NCBI GenBank assembly: GCA_025453875.1
Contig: JALOPN010000033.1
Span: forward strand, 1 to 35,729
Reading direction: 5' to 3'
Length of the DNA: 35,729 nt
Source: Gemmatimonadaceae bacterium
Lineage (GTDB): Bacteria; Gemmatimonadota; Gemmatimonadetes; Gemmatimonadales; Gemmatimonadaceae
Part shown: positions 34,897-35,729 of the stretch, one piece after another
Position numbering within the stretch: the first letter of the stretch is position 1
Layout: every line of letters begins with the position of its first letter
Made by a program: the position numbers and the translations under genes
The notes under the pieces: generated by a model
Seen by the model: the letters and a program-made list of their open reading frames with translations, nothing else
Databases searched by the model: none
Told to the model about the DNA's origin: nothing

Positions 34897-35729
34897 ATGG
34901 ACGGGACCCTGCTTCGCAGCTTCGTCGAGACGGTGCAATCGGGCTCGCTGAGTCAGGCGGCGCGGCGACTTGGCATGTCGCAGCCGTCGCTGACGGCGCA
35001 GATCCAACGGCTCGAGAAGCAGCTGGGGGCGACGCTGTTCGTGCGGCATGGCCGCGGCGTGACGATGACGGAGGCGGGCGCCGCCCTGTTCCCGCGGGCG
35101 GTGCAGTTGCTCGATGCCGTGCGCGCCGTGGAGGAGGCCGTCCGTCGTGAGCACGCTGCGGGCGAAGGCACGGTGGTCGTGGGGGCGATTCCCACGGTCG
35201 CGCCGTATCTGCTGCCGGCGGCGTTGCAACGACTGCGCGTGCGAGACACCACGGCGCGCATCGTGCTGCACGAGGACGTGAGCGCTGCCCTCGTGCAGCA
35301 ACTGCACGCCGGCACGGTGGACGTGCTGATCGCCGCTCGGCCGTACGAGTTCGACGCTCTGCCAACCGAGACGCTCGGCACCGATTCACTCGTGGTGGCG
35401 GTACCCACCACGCATCCCGCCGCACGCGTCGGTCGCATCACCCTGGCACAACTGCACGAGGCGCCGGCCATCACGCTCGATCCGGCGCACTGTCTCGGAG
35501 CGCAGGTGGACGGCTTCTGCACCAGTCGCGGGGTCGCGCCGAGCGTGGTGTGTCGCAGCGCGCAATTGGCCACGGTGCTCGAACTCGTCGGCGCCGGCGT
35601 TGGCGTGTCGATCGTCCCGGCAATGGCGGCCGCGCGCTACAACACACCGAACTGTGCGTATGTCCCGTTGCACGAGCAGCCGCTCGAGCGCGAGATCGTG
35701 GCCGTCTGGCGACGCGGGGCGCCACGCTC
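34897..35729 (+). CDS. oxyR: Hydrogen-peroxide sensing LysR-family regulator OxyR (3' truncated by window end)
   Basis: No plus-strand line in the ORF track shows it because it runs off the window; I translated 277 codons directly. The N-terminal winged helix-turn-helix is typical LysR (SGSLSQAARRLGMSQPSLTAQI, residues 15-36). The effector domain has GAIPTVAPYLLP and LVGAGVGVSIVP. The redox pair Cys199 and Cys208 lies in AHCLGAQVDGFC, the same positions and spacing as E. coli OxyR, which form the peroxide-induced disulfide. ATG 34897 gives the standard N-terminus. It is divergent from katG, its likely target. Confidence 0.93.
   Translation, partial: MDGTLLRSFVETVQSGSLSQAARRLGMSQPSLTAQIQRLEKQLGATLFVRHGRGVTMTEAGAALFPRAVQLLDAVRAVEEAVRREHAAGEGTVVVGAIPTVAPYLLPAALQRLRVRDTTARIVLHEDVSAALVQQLHAGTVDVLIAARPYEFDALPTETLGTDSLVVAVPTTHPAARVGRITLAQLHEAPAITLDPAHCLGAQVDGFCTSRGVAPSVVCRSAQLATVLELVGAGVGVSIVPAMAAARYNTPNCAYVPLHEQPLEREIVAVWRRGAPR

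Overview
The window is dense, GC-rich bacterial chromosome with no insertion sequence, phage gene, CRISPR array or rRNA. Several features suggest Gemmatimonadota: very short intergenic gaps, many 4-base stop/start overlaps, weak or absent Shine-Dalgarno sequences, an outer-membrane receptor with an ADS/RDS-rich N-terminus, and an ECF sigma / anti-sigma / LTXXQ-like / TlpA operon. This phylum call is an inference from gene content and style, not from a marker alignment.

Positions 70-17755 are almost entirely minus strand. Read in the direction of transcription, the first unit is pepA (leucyl aminopeptidase), a TonB-dependent receptor-like outer-membrane protein, yicC, gmk and rpoZ. After a 166-base gap comes a very long gene train: family-4 uracil-DNA glycosylase, dnaB, radA, ispD, tsaC, a YwlE-type phosphatase, aroE, comF, gap, pgk and tpiA. 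Gaps inside it never exceed 25 bases and several genes overlap by 4 bases. secG and carA follow after 139 bases. The train joins replication and repair, isoprenoid and shikimate precursors, tRNA t6A modification, competence/PRTase and the glycolytic triose segment. radA is broken in this sequence: about 33 codons between Walker A and Walker B are missing and the frame is lost.

A tRNA-Asn(GTT) on the minus strand, with an adjacent hairpin, separates this block from a short plus-strand block (18038-20907). That block holds an outer-membrane barrel-like protein, a cupin, an SDR-fold protein lacking the catalytic Tyr/Lys, and ilvE. It ends at a nested bidirectional hairpin shared with a convergent small lipoprotein gene. 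tRNA-Leu(CAA) follows.

Positions 21611-24142 carry a stress-type operon on the minus strand: ECF sigma factor, zinc-type anti-sigma factor, an LTXXQ/Spy-like secreted protein with a one-base frameshift, and a TlpA-like thioredoxin lipoprotein. Next come an orphan coiled-coil protein and the conserved rng - rplU - rpmA locus, with a good sigma-70-type promoter and a structured leader before rplU and a strong hairpin after rpmA. A roughly 500-base gene-free stretch lies between rng and an acyl-CoA dehydrogenase. Beyond it are a YtcJ-like amidohydrolase lipoprotein and recQ.

The right end holds katG (minus) divergent from a LysR regulator (plus, cut by the window end). The regulator can be called OxyR: its two redox cysteines fall at residues 199 and 208, exactly the E. 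coli numbering. The intergenic region contains an OxyR-type operator of CTAT/ATAG elements repeating every 11 bases.
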